Source of the DNA: Pseudotamlana agarivorans
GTDB lineage: Bacteria > Bacteroidota > Bacteroidia > Flavobacteriales > Flavobacteriaceae
Direction of reading: 5' to 3'
Length of the DNA stretch: 51,536 nt
Assembly (NCBI RefSeq): GCF_001642835.1
Contig: NZ_LXEI01000019.1
Span: forward strand, 1-51,536
The position numbers and the translations under genes are program-made. This document shows, one piece after another, positions 8,432 through 18,310 of the stretch; position 1 is the stretch's first letter, and every line of letters starts with the position of its first letter. The notes under the pieces were generated by a model. That model was not told the origin of the DNA. It ran no database searches and was given only the letters and a program-made list of their open reading frames with translations.

Positions 8432-8923
8432 ATGAAAACCGTAATTATTTCAGGAAGCTCTAGAAACGATGGCCATACGAATGCTCTAACAAATCAACTT
8501 GTAAAAAACACCAATTGGGATCTTATTAATCTTAATGATTATAATATTGGTTACTTCGACTACGACCATGCTAGTCAAGGCGATGATTATCTGAATTTAA
8601 TTCGAGAACTCCTTGATAACTACGACACAATCGTTTTTGCTACGCCCGTTTATTGGTATGCTATGAGTGGCATCATGAAAGTATTTTTCGATCGGTTAAC
8701 TGACTTAATAACCATAGAAAAAGAACTTGGAAGAAAACTACGCGGTAAAAATATGGCCGTTATAAGTAGTTCTCATGGCGAAAACCTTGGTGAGCATTTT
8801 TGGCTCCCATTTCAATCTACTGCAACATATCTAGGCATGAATTATCTTGGACATGCACACACGATTTCGACAGCATCTAATGATTTCATTATTGAAAATT
8901 TCATTAAATCTGTAGGCAAATAA
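8432..8923 (+). CDS. NAD(P)H-dependent FMN reductase, flavodoxin fold
   Basis: The product has 163 residues. The N-terminal IISGSSRNDGHTNAL is the FMN phosphate-binding loop of the NADPH-dependent FMN reductase (YwqN/WrbA-like) family, and FATPVYWYAMSGIMKVFFDRL at residues about 70-90 is the second flavin-binding element. It is a cytoplasmic flavoprotein that reduces quinones or similar acceptors; the exact acceptor cannot be read from sequence. It stands alone and shares a bidirectional terminator with the convergent glyA. Confidence 0.85.
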   Translation: MKTVIISGSSRNDGHTNALTNQLVKNTNWDLINLNDYNIGYFDYDHASQGDDYLNLIRELLDNYDTIVFATPVYWYAMSGIMKVFFDRLTDLITIEKELGRKLRGKNMAVISSSHGENLGEHFWLPFQSTATYLGMNYLGHAHTISTASNDFIIENFIKSVGK

Positions 8924-8992
8924 AATGTCTACCAATGAATTTACTAGAAGGAACATTCTCAACGTATAAACAACTGAACTTTACAAAAAACA

Positions 8993-9027
8993 AAAAATCC
9001 TGCTCAAAGTAATTGAACAGGATTTTT
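8993..9027. terminator. bidirectional terminator between flavoreductase and glyA
   Basis: AAAAATCCTGCTCAA and TTGAACAGGATTTTT form a 15-bp stem with one G-T pair around AGTAA. A-runs and T-runs flank both sides, and two genes converge on it. Confidence 0.85.
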
Positions 9028-9047
9028 CAGGATTTATTAAAATTAAA

Positions 9048-10319
9048 TTACACGAACAAAGGCTTCCCTTTCATCATGTCGTTTACTTTTACTTTAACCG
9101 CTTCTAATACGGTTTCATCTTCAAAGTTTGTGATTACTTCATCAAGTAATTCAACAATAGCCAACATATCATCCTCTTTCAATCCACGCGTTGTTACAGC
9201 AGCAACACCTAAACGGATACCAGAAGTAACAAATGGTGATTTATCATCAAAAGGCACCATGTTTTTATTCACGGTAATATCAGCTTTTACTAGAGCTTGT
9301 TCAGCATCTTTCCCCGATAAGTTTTTGTTACGTAAATCAATTAACATACAGTGGTTATCGGTACCATCAGAAATGATGTTATATCCTTTAGCAACCAATG
9401 CATCGGCCATAGTCGCTGCATTTTGCTTCACTTGTAATTGATAATGTAAAAAATCGTCGGTTAAAGCCTCACCAAAAGCAATCGCTTTAGCAGCAATAAT
9501 ATGCTCTAATGGTCCACCTTGGTTTCCAGGGAAAACGGCAGAATCTAATAAAGAAGACATTTTACGTAAGCTTCCATTTTTAAGTTTGATACCAAATGGG
9601 TTATCAAAATCTTGCCCCATCATAATCATACCACCTCTAGGACCTCTTAAGGTCTTGTGTGTAGTCGTCGTTACAACGTGACAGTGAGGTAACGGATCGT
9701 TTAAAATACCTTTAGCAATAAGACCAGCTGGGTGTGAAATATCAGCCATTAAAATTGCTCCAACGCTATCAGCTATAACTCTAAAACGTTTAAAATCGAT
9801 ATCACGAGAATAAGCAGAGGCACCAGCAATAATTAATTTTGGTTGCTCTTTAGTCGCGATTTCTTGAATTTTATCATAGTTTAAAACCCCAGTTTCTTGT
9901 TCTACACCGTAGAATACAGGGTTATAAAGTTTTCCAGAAAAGTTTACTGGCGAACCATGAGTAAGGTGTCCACCATGAGATAAATCAAAACCTAAAATTT
10001 TATCACCTGGCGTTAAACAAGCGTGATATACCGCTGTATTAGCCTGGCTTCCGGAGTGTGGTTGTACGTTAACGTATTCAGCTCCAAATAATGCTTTTGC
10101 TCTATCAATCGCAATTTGTTCTACTTCATCAACAACCTCACAGCCACCATAGTAACGCTTTCCAGGGTAACCTTCGGCGTATTTATTAGTAAGCACAGAT
10201 CCTGCAGCTTCCATAACTTGTGGGCTTACAAAGTTTTCTGATGCAATTAGTTCAATACCATGTAATTGGCGTTCTTTTTCAGCTTCAATGAGTTCAAAAA
10301 TTTGTTCGTCGCGTTGCAT
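9048..10319 (-). CDS. glyA: serine hydroxymethyltransferase
   Basis: The 423-residue PLP enzyme converts serine and tetrahydrofolate to glycine and 5,10-methylene-tetrahydrofolate in the cytoplasm, the main source of one-carbon units. [11 protein letters not shown] (23-33), the PLP-stacking region [11 protein letters not shown] (112-122) and the Schiff-base motif [16 protein letters not shown] (Lys222) are all intact, and the length is normal. It is a monocistronic gene transcribed leftwards, ending at the shared terminator. Confidence 0.97.
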   Translation of the reverse strand: MQRDEQIFELIEAEKERQLHGIELIASENFVSPQVMEAAGSVLTNKYAEGYPGKRYYGGCEVVDEVEQIAIDRAKALFGAEYVNVQPHSGSQANTAVYHACLTPGDKILGFDLSHGGHLTHGSPVNFSGKLYNPVFYGVEQETGVLNYDKIQEIATKEQPKLIIAGASAYSRDIDFKRFRVIADSVGAILMADISHPAGLIAKGILNDPLPHCHVVTTTTHKTLRGPRGGMIMMGQDFDNPFGIKLKNGSLRKMSSLLDSAVFPGNQGGPLEHIIAAKAIAFGEALTDDFLHYQLQVKQNAATMADALVAKGYNIISDGTDNHCMLIDLRNKNLSGKDAEQALVKADITVNKNMVPFDDKSPFVTSGIRLGVAAVTTRGLKEDDMLAIVELLDEVITNFEDETVLEAVKVKVNDMMKGKPLFV

Positions 10320-10478
10320 AAAATTAAATTCTGATTAAATATGGCGCAAAAATAGGAAATTGATTAGTTAAAAGCATTAAAAAAAGAATATTAACTTGTA
10401 AGTTTTTAACCATTTTGTTAACTGTTAAAGCTTACTTATATTTTATTCGATTTTTCCTTTTAAAATAAAAAAAATGTG

Positions 10479-10486
10479 TAGGTTTG
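10479..10486 (+). promoter_or_regulatory. -7 box of fumarylacetoacetase promoter
   Basis: TAGGTTTG fits TAnnTTTG and lies 32 bp before the ATG of the next gene, downstream of an A/T-rich stretch. Confidence 0.5.
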
Positions 10487-10518
10487 ATAAGAATACAATA
10501 ACTCTTAAAATATAAGTT

Positions 10519-11805
10519 ATGCCACTATCAGCTAACAATCCAGATAGAAAATCGTGGTTACACGTCGATAAAAATTCAGATTTTCCTATTCAAAATATTC
10601 CGTTTGGTGTATTCTTAACACGAGACGACATTATAACTATAGGTACTCGAATTGGTGATACCGCTATAGACTTGGGAGCGCTTCATCAATTAGGTTATTT
10701 TGAAGGCATCCCATTAACCGATGATATTTTTCTTCAAGATTCATTAAATGATTTTATTGCCGACGGCAGAAAAACATGGCGTGCCGTTAGAAATCGAATT
10801 TCTCAAATTTTTGATGCAGACAACGACACGTTAAAAAACAATACAAAACATAAGGAAACCATCCTGTTTAGGTTGGATGAAATTGAAATGCAATTGCCCG
10901 TTCAAATTGGCGATTACACCGATTTCTACTCAAGCATGGAACACGCTACCAATGTCGGTTTAATGTTCAGAGATCATGATCATGCGTTACTACCTAATTG
11001 GTTGCACATTCCTATAGGTTATCACGGTAGAAGCTCTTCTATTATTCCATCAGGAATTCCTGTACACCGACCAAAAGGACAAACCTTACCGGAAGGCGCT
11101 ACAGAACCTGTTTTAGGTCCGAGTCAAGCGGTAGATTTCGAATTAGAAATGGCCTTTATCACGACCGATGCTAATGATTTAGGAGAACCGATTCCAATAA
11201 AAGAAGCTGAAGAATACATTTTCGGATTGGTATTATTTAACGACTGGAGCGCTAGAGACATTCAAAAGTGGGAATACATTCCATTAGGACCATTCTTAGC
11301 TAAAAATTTCGCCTCCTCAATATCACCATGGATTGTAACCCTAGATGCTTTAGAGCCATACCGGGTTGAGAGTCCGAAACCAATTAAGCCACAATTAGAA
11401 TATCTAAAATACGAAGGCAAAAAGAGTTATGATATTAATTTAGAAGTTGCTATTCAACCAAAAGGTGCTAAAGAAACAGTGGTTAGTAAATCCAATTTCA
11501 AATACATGTATTGGAATATGGTACAGCAATTAGCCCATCACACCATAAACGGCTGCCCGATAAATTCTGGGGACCTCATGGGTAGTGGCACGATTTCTGG
11601 CCCAACAGAAGACAGTTTCGGATCGATGCTTGAACTCACCAAAAATGGAGAAAAACCTATAAAAATGAAGGATGGCAGCACTAGAAAATATATCAATGAT
11701 AACGACACCGTAATCATGCGTGGATTTTGCGAAAAAGATGGTACACGCATCGGTTTTGGCGAAGTTTCAACAAAGCTGCTTCCTGTTTATAAAAAGAAAA
11801 AGTAA
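10519..11805 (+). CDS. fahA: fumarylacetoacetase
   Basis: The product has 428 residues, the usual size for FAH. It cleaves fumarylacetoacetate to fumarate and acetoacetate, the last step of tyrosine and phenylalanine breakdown. The N-terminal SH3-like domain (residues 1-120) opens with SWLHVDKNSDFPIQNIPFG. The catalytic domain has DYTDFYSSMEHATNVG, with the metal-binding Asp, and the catalytic His region MFRDHDHALLPNW, followed by PIGYHGRSSSI and the later GPFLAKNF. No other tyrosine-catabolic gene is nearby, so it appears to be a single-gene unit with its own promoter and terminator. Confidence 0.96.
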   Translation: MPLSANNPDRKSWLHVDKNSDFPIQNIPFGVFLTRDDIITIGTRIGDTAIDLGALHQLGYFEGIPLTDDIFLQDSLNDFIADGRKTWRAVRNRISQIFDADNDTLKNNTKHKETILFRLDEIEMQLPVQIGDYTDFYSSMEHATNVGLMFRDHDHALLPNWLHIPIGYHGRSSSIIPSGIPVHRPKGQTLPEGATEPVLGPSQAVDFELEMAFITTDANDLGEPIPIKEAEEYIFGLVLFNDWSARDIQKWEYIPLGPFLAKNFASSISPWIVTLDALEPYRVESPKPIKPQLEYLKYEGKKSYDINLEVAIQPKGAKETVVSKSNFKYMYWNMVQQLAHHTINGCPINSGDLMGSGTISGPTEDSFGSMLELTKNGEKPIKMKDGSTRKYINDNDTVIMRGFCEKDGTRIGFGEVSTKLLPVYKKKK

Positions 11806-11840
11806 TACACTAAAGATTCATTCTTTAGGCTAATAATTCG

Positions 11841-11889
11841 AGGTTATTTAGGTTCCCTATTCCGTTAGGCACTTAAATAACCTTTTTTT
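11841..11889 (+). terminator. terminator of fahA
   Basis: AGGTTATTTA and TAAATAACCT form a 10-bp stem with a 23-nt loop, followed directly by a run of seven T. Confidence 0.8.
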
Positions 11890-11901
11890 ATGATAGTTTT
11901 T

Positions 11902-12636
11902 TTATTTACGCTTAGATTTTTCAAGGATTTCCTCATCTTCAATCTCTCTCGCTTTAGACAAAGCACTGGCAACCAATCCTGCAGGAATCGTTACAATACC
12001 AACACCAATAATAAGAATAAAAAAGGTGAATATTTTACCACCATCTGTAATGGGATAAACATCGCCATACCCGACTGTTGTTAAGGTAACAATAGCCCAC
12101 CAAGCACTATGAAACACCGAAGAAAACACCTCGGGTTGCGCTTCATTTTCAAAATAATAAATACCTGCAGAAGCTAGAAAAACAAAAATTCCAGTTACAA
12201 TTAAAAAGAGAATAACTTCTTCTTTTACGATCCGGGCCGCTATATGAAATCGGTTAAGCGCTTTGTTATAACGAATTAACTTTAAGGCTCTAAAAATTCT
12301 AAACAAACGAAACGCTCGCAAAGCCCGTAAATCATAAACCCTACTAATGTAAAAAGGAAAAATAGCGAGAAAATCAATAATCCCATAGAAACTAAAAATA
12401 TATTTCAATTTATGCTCAGCCACATATATGCGTAAAATATATTCTATAGTAAAAACAAGGACACAAAATATCTCGAAACCTTCAATAAATGCAATGGTGC
12501 TTTTTGAGTTATTTGGTAAAGTTTCTACAGCGAATGATATAAGGGACAAAAGAATTAAAACCTGAATAAAATAATCAAATATTTTTCCGTTTTTAGAGGT
12601 GTTGTCTTCAACTAGTACGCGTAATTTGTTTCTCAT
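11902..12636 (-). CDS. voltage-gated-type potassium channel (6TM, Kv-like)
   Basis: The 244-residue inner-membrane protein has the plan of a six-helix Kv channel. The S4-like voltage sensor, residues about 95-125, carries regularly spaced arginines (RALRAFRLFRIFRALKLIR). The pore helix and selectivity filter read TLTTVGYGDVYP, the canonical K+ filter. S6 follows (FFILIIGVGIVTIPAGLVASAL). The C-terminus is a short charged tail with no RCK/TrkA domain. It should be a tetrameric K+ channel. It stands alone, convergent with fahA. Confidence 0.93.
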   Translation of the reverse strand: MRNKLRVLVEDNTSKNGKIFDYFIQVLILLSLISFAVETLPNNSKSTIAFIEGFEIFCVLVFTIEYILRIYVAEHKLKYIFSFYGIIDFLAIFPFYISRVYDLRALRAFRLFRIFRALKLIRYNKALNRFHIAARIVKEEVILFLIVTGIFVFLASAGIYYFENEAQPEVFSSVFHSAWWAIVTLTTVGYGDVYPITDGGKIFTFFILIIGVGIVTIPAGLVASALSKAREIEDEEILEKSKRK

Positions 12637-12719
12637 TTAATATCTTTTTTACGATATAATATTACATAAAAATGTCACATTAAAACCAAAACTGAACACA
12701 AAATTATGGCTATTTCATA

Positions 12720-13166
12720 TTAAAACAGCTTACCCCCCTCCTCAGAAAACTTCAAAAAATCTCCAGAAGAAATCCATTTTAAATGACTTACAGAACGGTT
12801 ATAAAGATACACCCAAGTTTCAATTGGCGTTCCATCATCTAACCTAGCCTGAACACTTTCCCGCTTAAACAAATCGGATGCGCTTGGAACAGGACCTATA
12901 CCTTCATATTCATCCAAAACTTTAAAAACATTTTCAAAATCATCTATTTTAAAAACAGATCCATAGACTTTTTCTTGAGTATTTGAACTAACAACAGCAC
13001 CTGGAAACCACGACACTTGATAAAGTTTCCCTTGAAAACTGCCCGTACCAACAAACTTCGCATGGGCCGCCAAAAATCTAGACATGTCATTTTTAACACC
13101 TTTTAATAAAGTGCCATAAACAAATAAATAATCTGGTTTCAAGTTTACACTATTAAATAAACGCAC
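12720..13166 (-). CDS. gamma-glutamylcyclotransferase family protein
   Basis: The product has 148 residues of the GGCT/AIG2-like beta-barrel fold. The signature YLFVYGTLLKG (residues about 13-23) binds the gamma-glutamyl group, and the catalytic Glu fits VLDEYEGIGP near residue 90. Members release 5-oxoproline from gamma-glutamyl amino acids or peptides. It overlaps the end of ytxJ by 14 bp and apparently uses a GTG start inside that gene, so the two are translationally coupled. A 5-oxoproline-degrading operon lies at 24.4-26.7 kb; a link is plausible but inferred. Confidence 0.85.
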   Translation of the reverse strand: MRLFNSVNLKPDYLFVYGTLLKGVKNDMSRFLAAHAKFVGTGSFQGKLYQVSWFPGAVVSSNTQEKVYGSVFKIDDFENVFKVLDEYEGIGPVPSASDLFKRESVQARLDDGTPIETWVYLYNRSVSHLKWISSGDFLKFSEEGGKLF

Positions 13167-13548
13167 TCAAATCAATGGCATTAATCGAACCATGTGAATC
13201 ATGCTTAACAACCTCGCCATTTTTTATGATTAATAATTGAGGTGATTCGTGTCTCACTTGAAACTTATAACCTGTTTCATTTGAAACGTCTCGGTAATTC
13301 AATAAATCTAAATAATACAAATCCAAATCACTTTCCGATACATTGTAAGCAGCTACAAATTGCTTCATAACCATTCTACTAATACCACATGTTGTAGAGT
13401 GCTTAAAAATAGCTTGTGTTTTTGTATTCGATTTTTCTTTAATGGTTTCTAATTGCGACACTTCGGTTAAAGGAATCCATGGTAATACCTTTTCTTCCTT
13501 TTTCTCTTTTGCTTCAGACGAACCAAATAATTTATTTAATAAACTCAT
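13153..13548 (-). CDS. ytxJ: bacillithiol-system redox protein YtxJ (monothiol bacilliredoxin type)
   Basis: The 131-residue thioredoxin-fold protein carries the family motif FKHSTTCGISRMV, with a single cysteine at about residue 54, as in YtxJ/DUF2847. YtxJ is thought to remove bacillithiol from proteins, so this points to a bacillithiol-using organism. I use the ATG at 13548; a TTG two codons upstream is also possible. The N-terminus before residue 20 is lysine/glutamate-rich. It is the first gene of a two-gene unit with the gamma-glutamylcyclotransferase. Confidence 0.85.
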   Translation of the reverse strand: MSLLNKLFGSSEAKEKKEEKVLPWIPLTEVSQLETIKEKSNTKTQAIFKHSTTCGISRMVMKQFVAAYNVSESDLDLYYLDLLNYRDVSNETGYKFQVRHESPQLLIIKNGEVVKHDSHGSINAIDLSAFI

Positions 13549-13673
13549 AATCAACAGATTTATAGTATTCCGCGAAAGCGAAAATTGAAATATTATTTTT
13601 AATTTTACAGTAAGTCGGTATCTATTTCGAACCTTACAAAAGACAAAAAGTCAGTCAAAAACAAGTAATAACC

Positions 13674-13684
13674 GACATTTTGTC
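13674..13684. promoter_or_regulatory. possible heat-shock control element ahead of clpB
   Basis: GACATTTTGTC, with GACA/TGTC arms, is followed by a further TGACAAA and lies about 100 bp upstream of the clpB start. Similar GACA/TGTC-containing sequences precede chaperone genes in related bacteria as far as I recall. No CIRCE element is visible. The role is inferred from position only. Confidence 0.3.
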
Positions 13685-13786
13685 TGACAAATCCTATTGG
13701 TAAGATTATTGACTTTATGTGCTTGTAAATGTAAAATAATTAAGATTTCCGTTTTCACGGAAGTTAAAGAAATAAAAAAATATATC

Positions 13787-16393
13787 ATGAACTTGAATAA
13801 TTATACCATAAAATCACAAGAAGCCATTCAGCAAGCGCAACAAATCGCGCAAGGCTACGGGCATCAACAAATTGAAAACGAACACCTCTTTAAAGGTATT
13901 TTTGAAGTCGACGAAAACGTACTTCCGTTTCTATTAAAAAAATTAAATGTAAATGTTTCCATTCTTGAACAAGCTTTAGACAAACAAATTGAAAGTTTTT
14001 CAAAAGTATCGGGCGGCGAACTCATGTTGTCTCGTGAAGCTGGAAAAACCTTAAATGAAGCAGCCATCATTGCTAAAAAAATGAAGGATGATTATGTTTC
14101 TATAGAACATTTAATTCTAGCTGTTTTAAAATCGAACAGTAAAATTGCACAAATGCTAAAGGACCAAGGGGTTACCGAAAAAGGTCTCACAGCAGCCATT
14201 AACGAATTACGTCAGGGTGAAAATGTCACCTCTCAAAGTCAGGAAGACACCTATAATTCGTTAAACAAATACGCTAAAAACTTAAATCAATTAGCCAAAG
14301 ACGGCAAATTAGACCCAGTTATTGGTCGTGATGAGGAAATTAGACGTATTCTTCAAATTTTATCGCGAAGAACTAAAAACAATCCCATCCTAGTAGGTGA
14401 ACCTGGAACAGGAAAAACAGCTATTGCCGAAGGGTTAGCGCATAGAATTATTGATGGCGACATCCCAGAAAACCTTAAAGACAAACAAATTTTCGCCTTA
14501 GACATGGGCGCATTAATTGCTGGTGCTAAATATAAAGGTGAATTTGAAGAACGACTAAAAGCCGTTATTAAAGAGGTAACAACTAGTGAAGGTGATATCG
14601 TATTATTTATTGACGAAATACACACCCTGGTGGGTGCTGGTGGCGGACAAGGCGCTATGGATGCGGCTAATATTTTAAAGCCTGCCCTAGCCCGTGGCGA
14701 ACTGCGTGCTATTGGCGCAACAACCTTGGATGAATACCAAAAATACTTTGAAAAAGACAAGGCTTTAGAGCGTCGTTTTCAAAAAGTAATGGTCGATGAG
14801 CCAGACACTGAAAGCGCTATTTCTATTTTAAGAGGTATTAAAGAAAAATATGAAACACACCATAAGGTTCGTATAAAAGACGAGGCTATTATTGGCGCTG
14901 TTGAATTGTCTTCAAGATACATCACCAACCGTTTTCTTCCAGATAAAGCCATCGATTTAATGGATGAAGCGGCATCGAAACTACGTATGGAAATCAACTC
15001 TAAACCTGAAGAATTAGATGTGTTAGATCGAAAAATCATGCAGTTGGAGATTGAAATTGAAGCCATTAAACGTGAAAAAGATGAAACAAAGTTAAAATCA
15101 CTTCGTGCCGATTTAGCCAATCTTAAGGAATCTAGAAATGAAATTAATGCCAAGTGGAAAAGTGAAAAGGAAGTTGTAGACAACATCCAAAACACCAAAC
15201 AAAATATTGAAAACTTTAAGCTTGAAGCTGAAAAAGCCGAGCGTGAAGGCGATTACGGAAAAGTAGCCGAATTACGTTACGGTAAGATAAAAGAAGCCCA
15301 AGAGCAGCTTGAAACGTATCAGCAAAAATTACAAGAGCACGCCGAAAACTCTTTAATTAAAGAAGAAGTGACTTATGATGATATTGCTGAAGTGGTTGCT
15401 AAATGGACTGGCATACCCGTGACAAAAATGCTACAAAGCGAACGCGAAAAGCTACTTAAACTTGAACAAGAGTTACACATACGTGTGGTAGGTCAAGAAG
15501 AAGCTATTGAAGCGGTAAGTGATGCCGTAAGAAGAAGTCGTGCTGGTTTACAAAATCCACAAAAACCTATTGGTACCTTCCTATTTTTAGGAACCACAGG
15601 TGTTGGTAAAACTGAATTAGCCAAAGCGTTGGCAGAATATCTTTTTGATGATGAAAATGCAATGACCAGAATTGATATGAGTGAATATCAAGAACGTCAT
15701 GCTGTAAGCCGTTTAGTAGGTGCACCTCCAGGATATGTAGGTTATGATGAAGGCGGACAGTTAACCGAAGCCGTTAGACGTAAACCTTATTCTGTGGTAC
15801 TTTTGGATGAAATTGAAAAAGCGCATCCAGATACCTTCAATATTCTACTACAAGTATTAGATGAAGGCCATTTAACAGATAATAAGGGACGCATTGCAGA
15901 TTTTAAAAACACCATTATTATTATGACTTCTAATATGGGAAGTCAGATTATTCAAGAACGATTTGAAGCTGTCAAAGACATTCAAACCGCTATTGAAGGT
16001 GCTAAGGTTGATGTTCTGGCTTTACTGAAACAAACAGTAAGACCAGAGTTTCTAAACCGAATTGACGATACCATAATGTTTACACCATTAAGCAAAGAAA
16101 ACATCGTTGAAATTGTAGGTTTACAATTAAAAAGCATCACTAAAATGATTGCAGCACAAGGCATAACCTTTGATGCGACAGCTGAAGCCATCAACTATTT
16201 AGCAGACAAAGGATACAACCCTGAATATGGTGCTAGACCCGTGAAACGCGTCATTCAAAAAGAAGTACTAAATGCTTTAAGTAAAGAAATTCTAGCAGGA
16301 AAAGTAACTACAGACAGTATTATTCTACTGGATGCCTTTGACGAGCAATTGGTTTTTAGAAATCAAGGCGATTTAATACATGAAGAAGTTTAA
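13787..16393 (+). CDS. clpB: ATP-dependent disaggregase ClpB
   Basis: From the ATG at 13787 the protein has 868 residues, the normal ClpB size. The frame runs a further 30 codons upstream, but that part has no family match, so I reject it. Order: N-domain (1-145, two ClpN repeats), NBD1 with GEPGTGKTA and [10 protein letters not shown], the long coiled-coil middle domain (about 400-525) that separates ClpB from ClpA/ClpC, then NBD2 with [22 protein letters not shown] and the C-terminal D2-small domain. With DnaK it rescues aggregated proteins. It is monocistronic with a strong terminator. Confidence 0.97.
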   Translation: MNLNNYTIKSQEAIQQAQQIAQGYGHQQIENEHLFKGIFEVDENVLPFLLKKLNVNVSILEQALDKQIESFSKVSGGELMLSREAGKTLNEAAIIAKKMKDDYVSIEHLILAVLKSNSKIAQMLKDQGVTEKGLTAAINELRQGENVTSQSQEDTYNSLNKYAKNLNQLAKDGKLDPVIGRDEEIRRILQILSRRTKNNPILVGEPGTGKTAIAEGLAHRIIDGDIPENLKDKQIFALDMGALIAGAKYKGEFEERLKAVIKEVTTSEGDIVLFIDEIHTLVGAGGGQGAMDAANILKPALARGELRAIGATTLDEYQKYFEKDKALERRFQKVMVDEPDTESAISILRGIKEKYETHHKVRIKDEAIIGAVELSSRYITNRFLPDKAIDLMDEAASKLRMEINSKPEELDVLDRKIMQLEIEIEAIKREKDETKLKSLRADLANLKESRNEINAKWKSEKEVVDNIQNTKQNIENFKLEAEKAEREGDYGKVAELRYGKIKEAQEQLETYQQKLQEHAENSLIKEEVTYDDIAEVVAKWTGIPVTKMLQSEREKLLKLEQELHIRVVGQEEAIEAVSDAVRRSRAGLQNPQKPIGTFLFLGTTGVGKTELAKALAEYLFDDENAMTRIDMSEYQERHAVSRLVGAPPGYVGYDEGGQLTEAVRRKPYSVVLLDEIEKAHPDTFNILLQVLDEGHLTDNKGRIADFKNTIIIMTSNMGSQIIQERFEAVKDIQTAIEGAKVDVLALLKQTVRPEFLNRIDDTIMFTPLSKENIVEIVGLQLKSITKMIAAQGITFDATAEAINYLADKGYNPEYGARPVKRVIQKEVLNALSKEILAGKVTTDSIILLDAFDEQLVFRNQGDLIHEEV

Positions 16394-16455
16394 GGTAAAT
16401 CATTTTTTCTGAGTAAAATCGCTCTCAAAAGCCTTAAAGACAATTAATTAAACAT

Positions 16456-16497
16456 AAAAAAGCAACGAGAAGAATTACAATATTCTCGTTGCTTTTA
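16456..16497 (+). terminator. terminator of clpB
   Basis: AAAAGCAACGAGAA and TTCTCGTTGCTTTT give a 14-bp perfect stem with an 11-nt loop, 62 bp after the clpB stop. The base of the stem provides A-runs and T-runs on both strands. Confidence 0.85.
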
Positions 16498-16740
16498 ACG
16501 TTTTTTAAATAATTTAATAATTATTTAGTAAAAAAAAGTTGAAAAATAAAATTTTACACCATGTTTTCTACAATTTACACAAATACCCTACCGTTAATCT
16601 AAAAAACTAAGTATTTTAAGTAAAAACCCCCTTTTATTTCTAGTTTAGCTTTAATAATTAATTCTCTAAACGGGCTTTTTTCTACAAAAACTTTAATGTT
16701 TTAATGAAAAACTCACAGTAAAAACCTAATTATCAGCTTC

Positions 16741-17502
16741 ATGAACATTTCACCTTACCTAGATTACACCCTCCTAGAATCGACAAGTACAGAACGTGAA
16801 ATTATCGACTTATGCAATAAAGCAAGAGAAAACAATTGTTTTAGCATTTGTGTAAACGGTTCGTACGTATCATTGGCGAAACAATTTCTACAGGATACAG
16901 AAATTAAAGTAACTACTGTTGTTGGTTTTCCGATGGGCTGCGCTACGACTAAATCTAAAATCTACGAGGCAAAACAAGCCATTTTAGATGGTGCTGAAGA
17001 AATAGGCATGGTTGTAAACTTAGGTTATGTGAAGAGTAAAAATTATGTTTCGGTATTAAAAGATATTAGCGACGTAAAAATGGCTATTGGTAATATTCCT
17101 CTTAAAGTCATAATAGAGATTTCAGAATTAAACAAAAATGAGATTGTTAGAATTAGTGAAATTTGCATCGATGCTAAAGCCGATTTTATAGAAACATCTA
17201 CAGGGTTTACAAAAAGTGGCGCCACACTTACAGCTATAAAAATCATTAAAAAAACCATTAAAGATGCCGCTCAAATTAAAGCTTCTGGTGACATTCTTGA
17301 TTTTGATTCGGCTGTTAAATTTCTTGAAGTTGGTGCCGATCGTCTTGGAGTAACTCCCGCATTTAAAGGCTTAAATAATAACAGCCGACAACAAAGAAAC
17401 AGTAAAATCTACAAGAAATACTTAGAATCTGCTGCTAAAAAATCTGAGTCTACGAATTCCGAATCTTTAAAAGATTCAATCACCACTCACAGCAAATTTT
17501 AG
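16741..17502 (+). CDS. DeoC paralogue lacking catalytic residues (pseudoenzyme)
   Basis: The 253-residue product aligns without gaps to the deoxyribose-phosphate aldolase encoded next door: DYTLLESTSTE versus [18 protein letters not shown] versus VVGFPLG, KASGDI versus KASGGI. The Schiff-base lysine (Lys152 in the neighbour, ADFIKTSTG) is Glu151 here (ADFIETSTG). The catalytic aspartate (DEIDMV, Asp90) is Gly89 (EEIGMV). The phosphate loop TSSG has become VTPA. Only the second lysine (Lys180) is kept. A 45-residue charged, Ser-rich tail follows the barrel. The frame is intact, so the gene is probably expressed. It cannot work as a normal aldolase; a regulatory or binding role is inferred. Confidence 0.85.
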   Translation: MNISPYLDYTLLESTSTEREIIDLCNKARENNCFSICVNGSYVSLAKQFLQDTEIKVTTVVGFPMGCATTKSKIYEAKQAILDGAEEIGMVVNLGYVKSKNYVSVLKDISDVKMAIGNIPLKVIIEISELNKNEIVRISEICIDAKADFIETSTGFTKSGATLTAIKIIKKTIKDAAQIKASGDILDFDSAVKFLEVGADRLGVTPAFKGLNNNSRQQRNSKIYKKYLESAAKKSESTNSESLKDSITTHSKF

Positions 17503-17633
17503 CATAAATCTACTAGACAGGTACATTCTATTTAACAGTAAAACAAGGTTAAATAGAAAAATGTTAATACCTTTATAACAGCTACGGGAAAAATACCCCC
17601 CTTTTAGCATATACCGTTATAAAAAATTAACGC

Positions 17634-18299
17634 ATGAATCCATTTAGCCCATACATTGATCACACACTATTAAAAGCAACCGCCACTAAAAATGACATTA
17701 TAACGCTTTGTGAAGAAGCCCAACAATATCATTTTTTCTCAGTTTGCGTAAACAGCTGTTTTGTGTCACTCGCCAAAAAAACTTTAGAAAAGTCGAAGGT
17801 TAAAGTTTGTTCGGTGGTAGGTTTCCCTTTAGGGGCCATGAGCACAGAAGCGAAAGTTGCAGAAGCACAAAACGCTTTAAAAGATGGTGCCGATGAAATT
17901 GATATGGTTATCAATATCGGCTTATTAAAAAGCAAAGACTACCAAGCCGTAGAACAGGATATTGCAGCCATTAAAAGCATCATGCCCAACCAGGTTTTAA
18001 AAGTGATTTTAGAAACCTGTTATTTAGATGATTCTGAAATTTTAAAAGCTAGTGAGATTGCTATACAAGCAGGAGCCGACTTTATAAAAACATCTACAGG
18101 CTTTGGTTCACGTGGTGCTAGCACCAATGATATTAAAATTATGAAAAGTGCCTGTACTACGAACACTAAAATCAAGGCTTCAGGAGGCATTCGAGATGCC
18201 GAAACTGCCTTACACTATATCAATTTAGGTATAAAACGCTTAGGAACATCGTCTGGAATTGCCATCGTAAACGGTACCACTTCAAATTCTAATTATTAA
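17634..18299 (+). CDS. deoC: deoxyribose-phosphate aldolase
   Basis: The 221-residue class I aldolase splits 2-deoxyribose 5-phosphate into acetaldehyde and glyceraldehyde 3-phosphate. All catalytic residues are present: Asp90 (DEIDMV), Schiff-base Lys152 ([10 protein letters not shown]) and Lys181 (KIKASGGIR), with the phosphate-binding loop RLGTSSG at about 202-208. The length is that of bacterial short DeoC. It lies 131 bp after its inactive paralogue and 11 bp before deoD, with which it forms a deoxynucleoside salvage operon. Confidence 0.95.
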   Translation: MNPFSPYIDHTLLKATATKNDIITLCEEAQQYHFFSVCVNSCFVSLAKKTLEKSKVKVCSVVGFPLGAMSTEAKVAEAQNALKDGADEIDMVINIGLLKSKDYQAVEQDIAAIKSIMPNQVLKVILETCYLDDSEILKASEIAIQAGADFIKTSTGFGSRGASTNDIKIMKSACTTNTKIKASGGIRDAETALHYINLGIKRLGTSSGIAIVNGTTSNSNY

Positions 18300-18310
18300 A
18301 AAATACATGT

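Noticed and set aside
9013-9441. Right-facing open frame antisense to glyA
   Set aside because: It mirrors the conserved glyA coding strand and has no family match.
13697-13786. 30-codon N-terminal extension of clpB
   Set aside because: It has no similarity to the ClpB N-domain, is rich in unlikely residues, and the ATG at 13787 gives a standard 868-residue ClpB.
14353-15198. Left-facing open frames inside clpB
   Set aside because: They are shadows of the highly conserved clpB sequence; the composition is Ser/Ile-rich and not protein-like.
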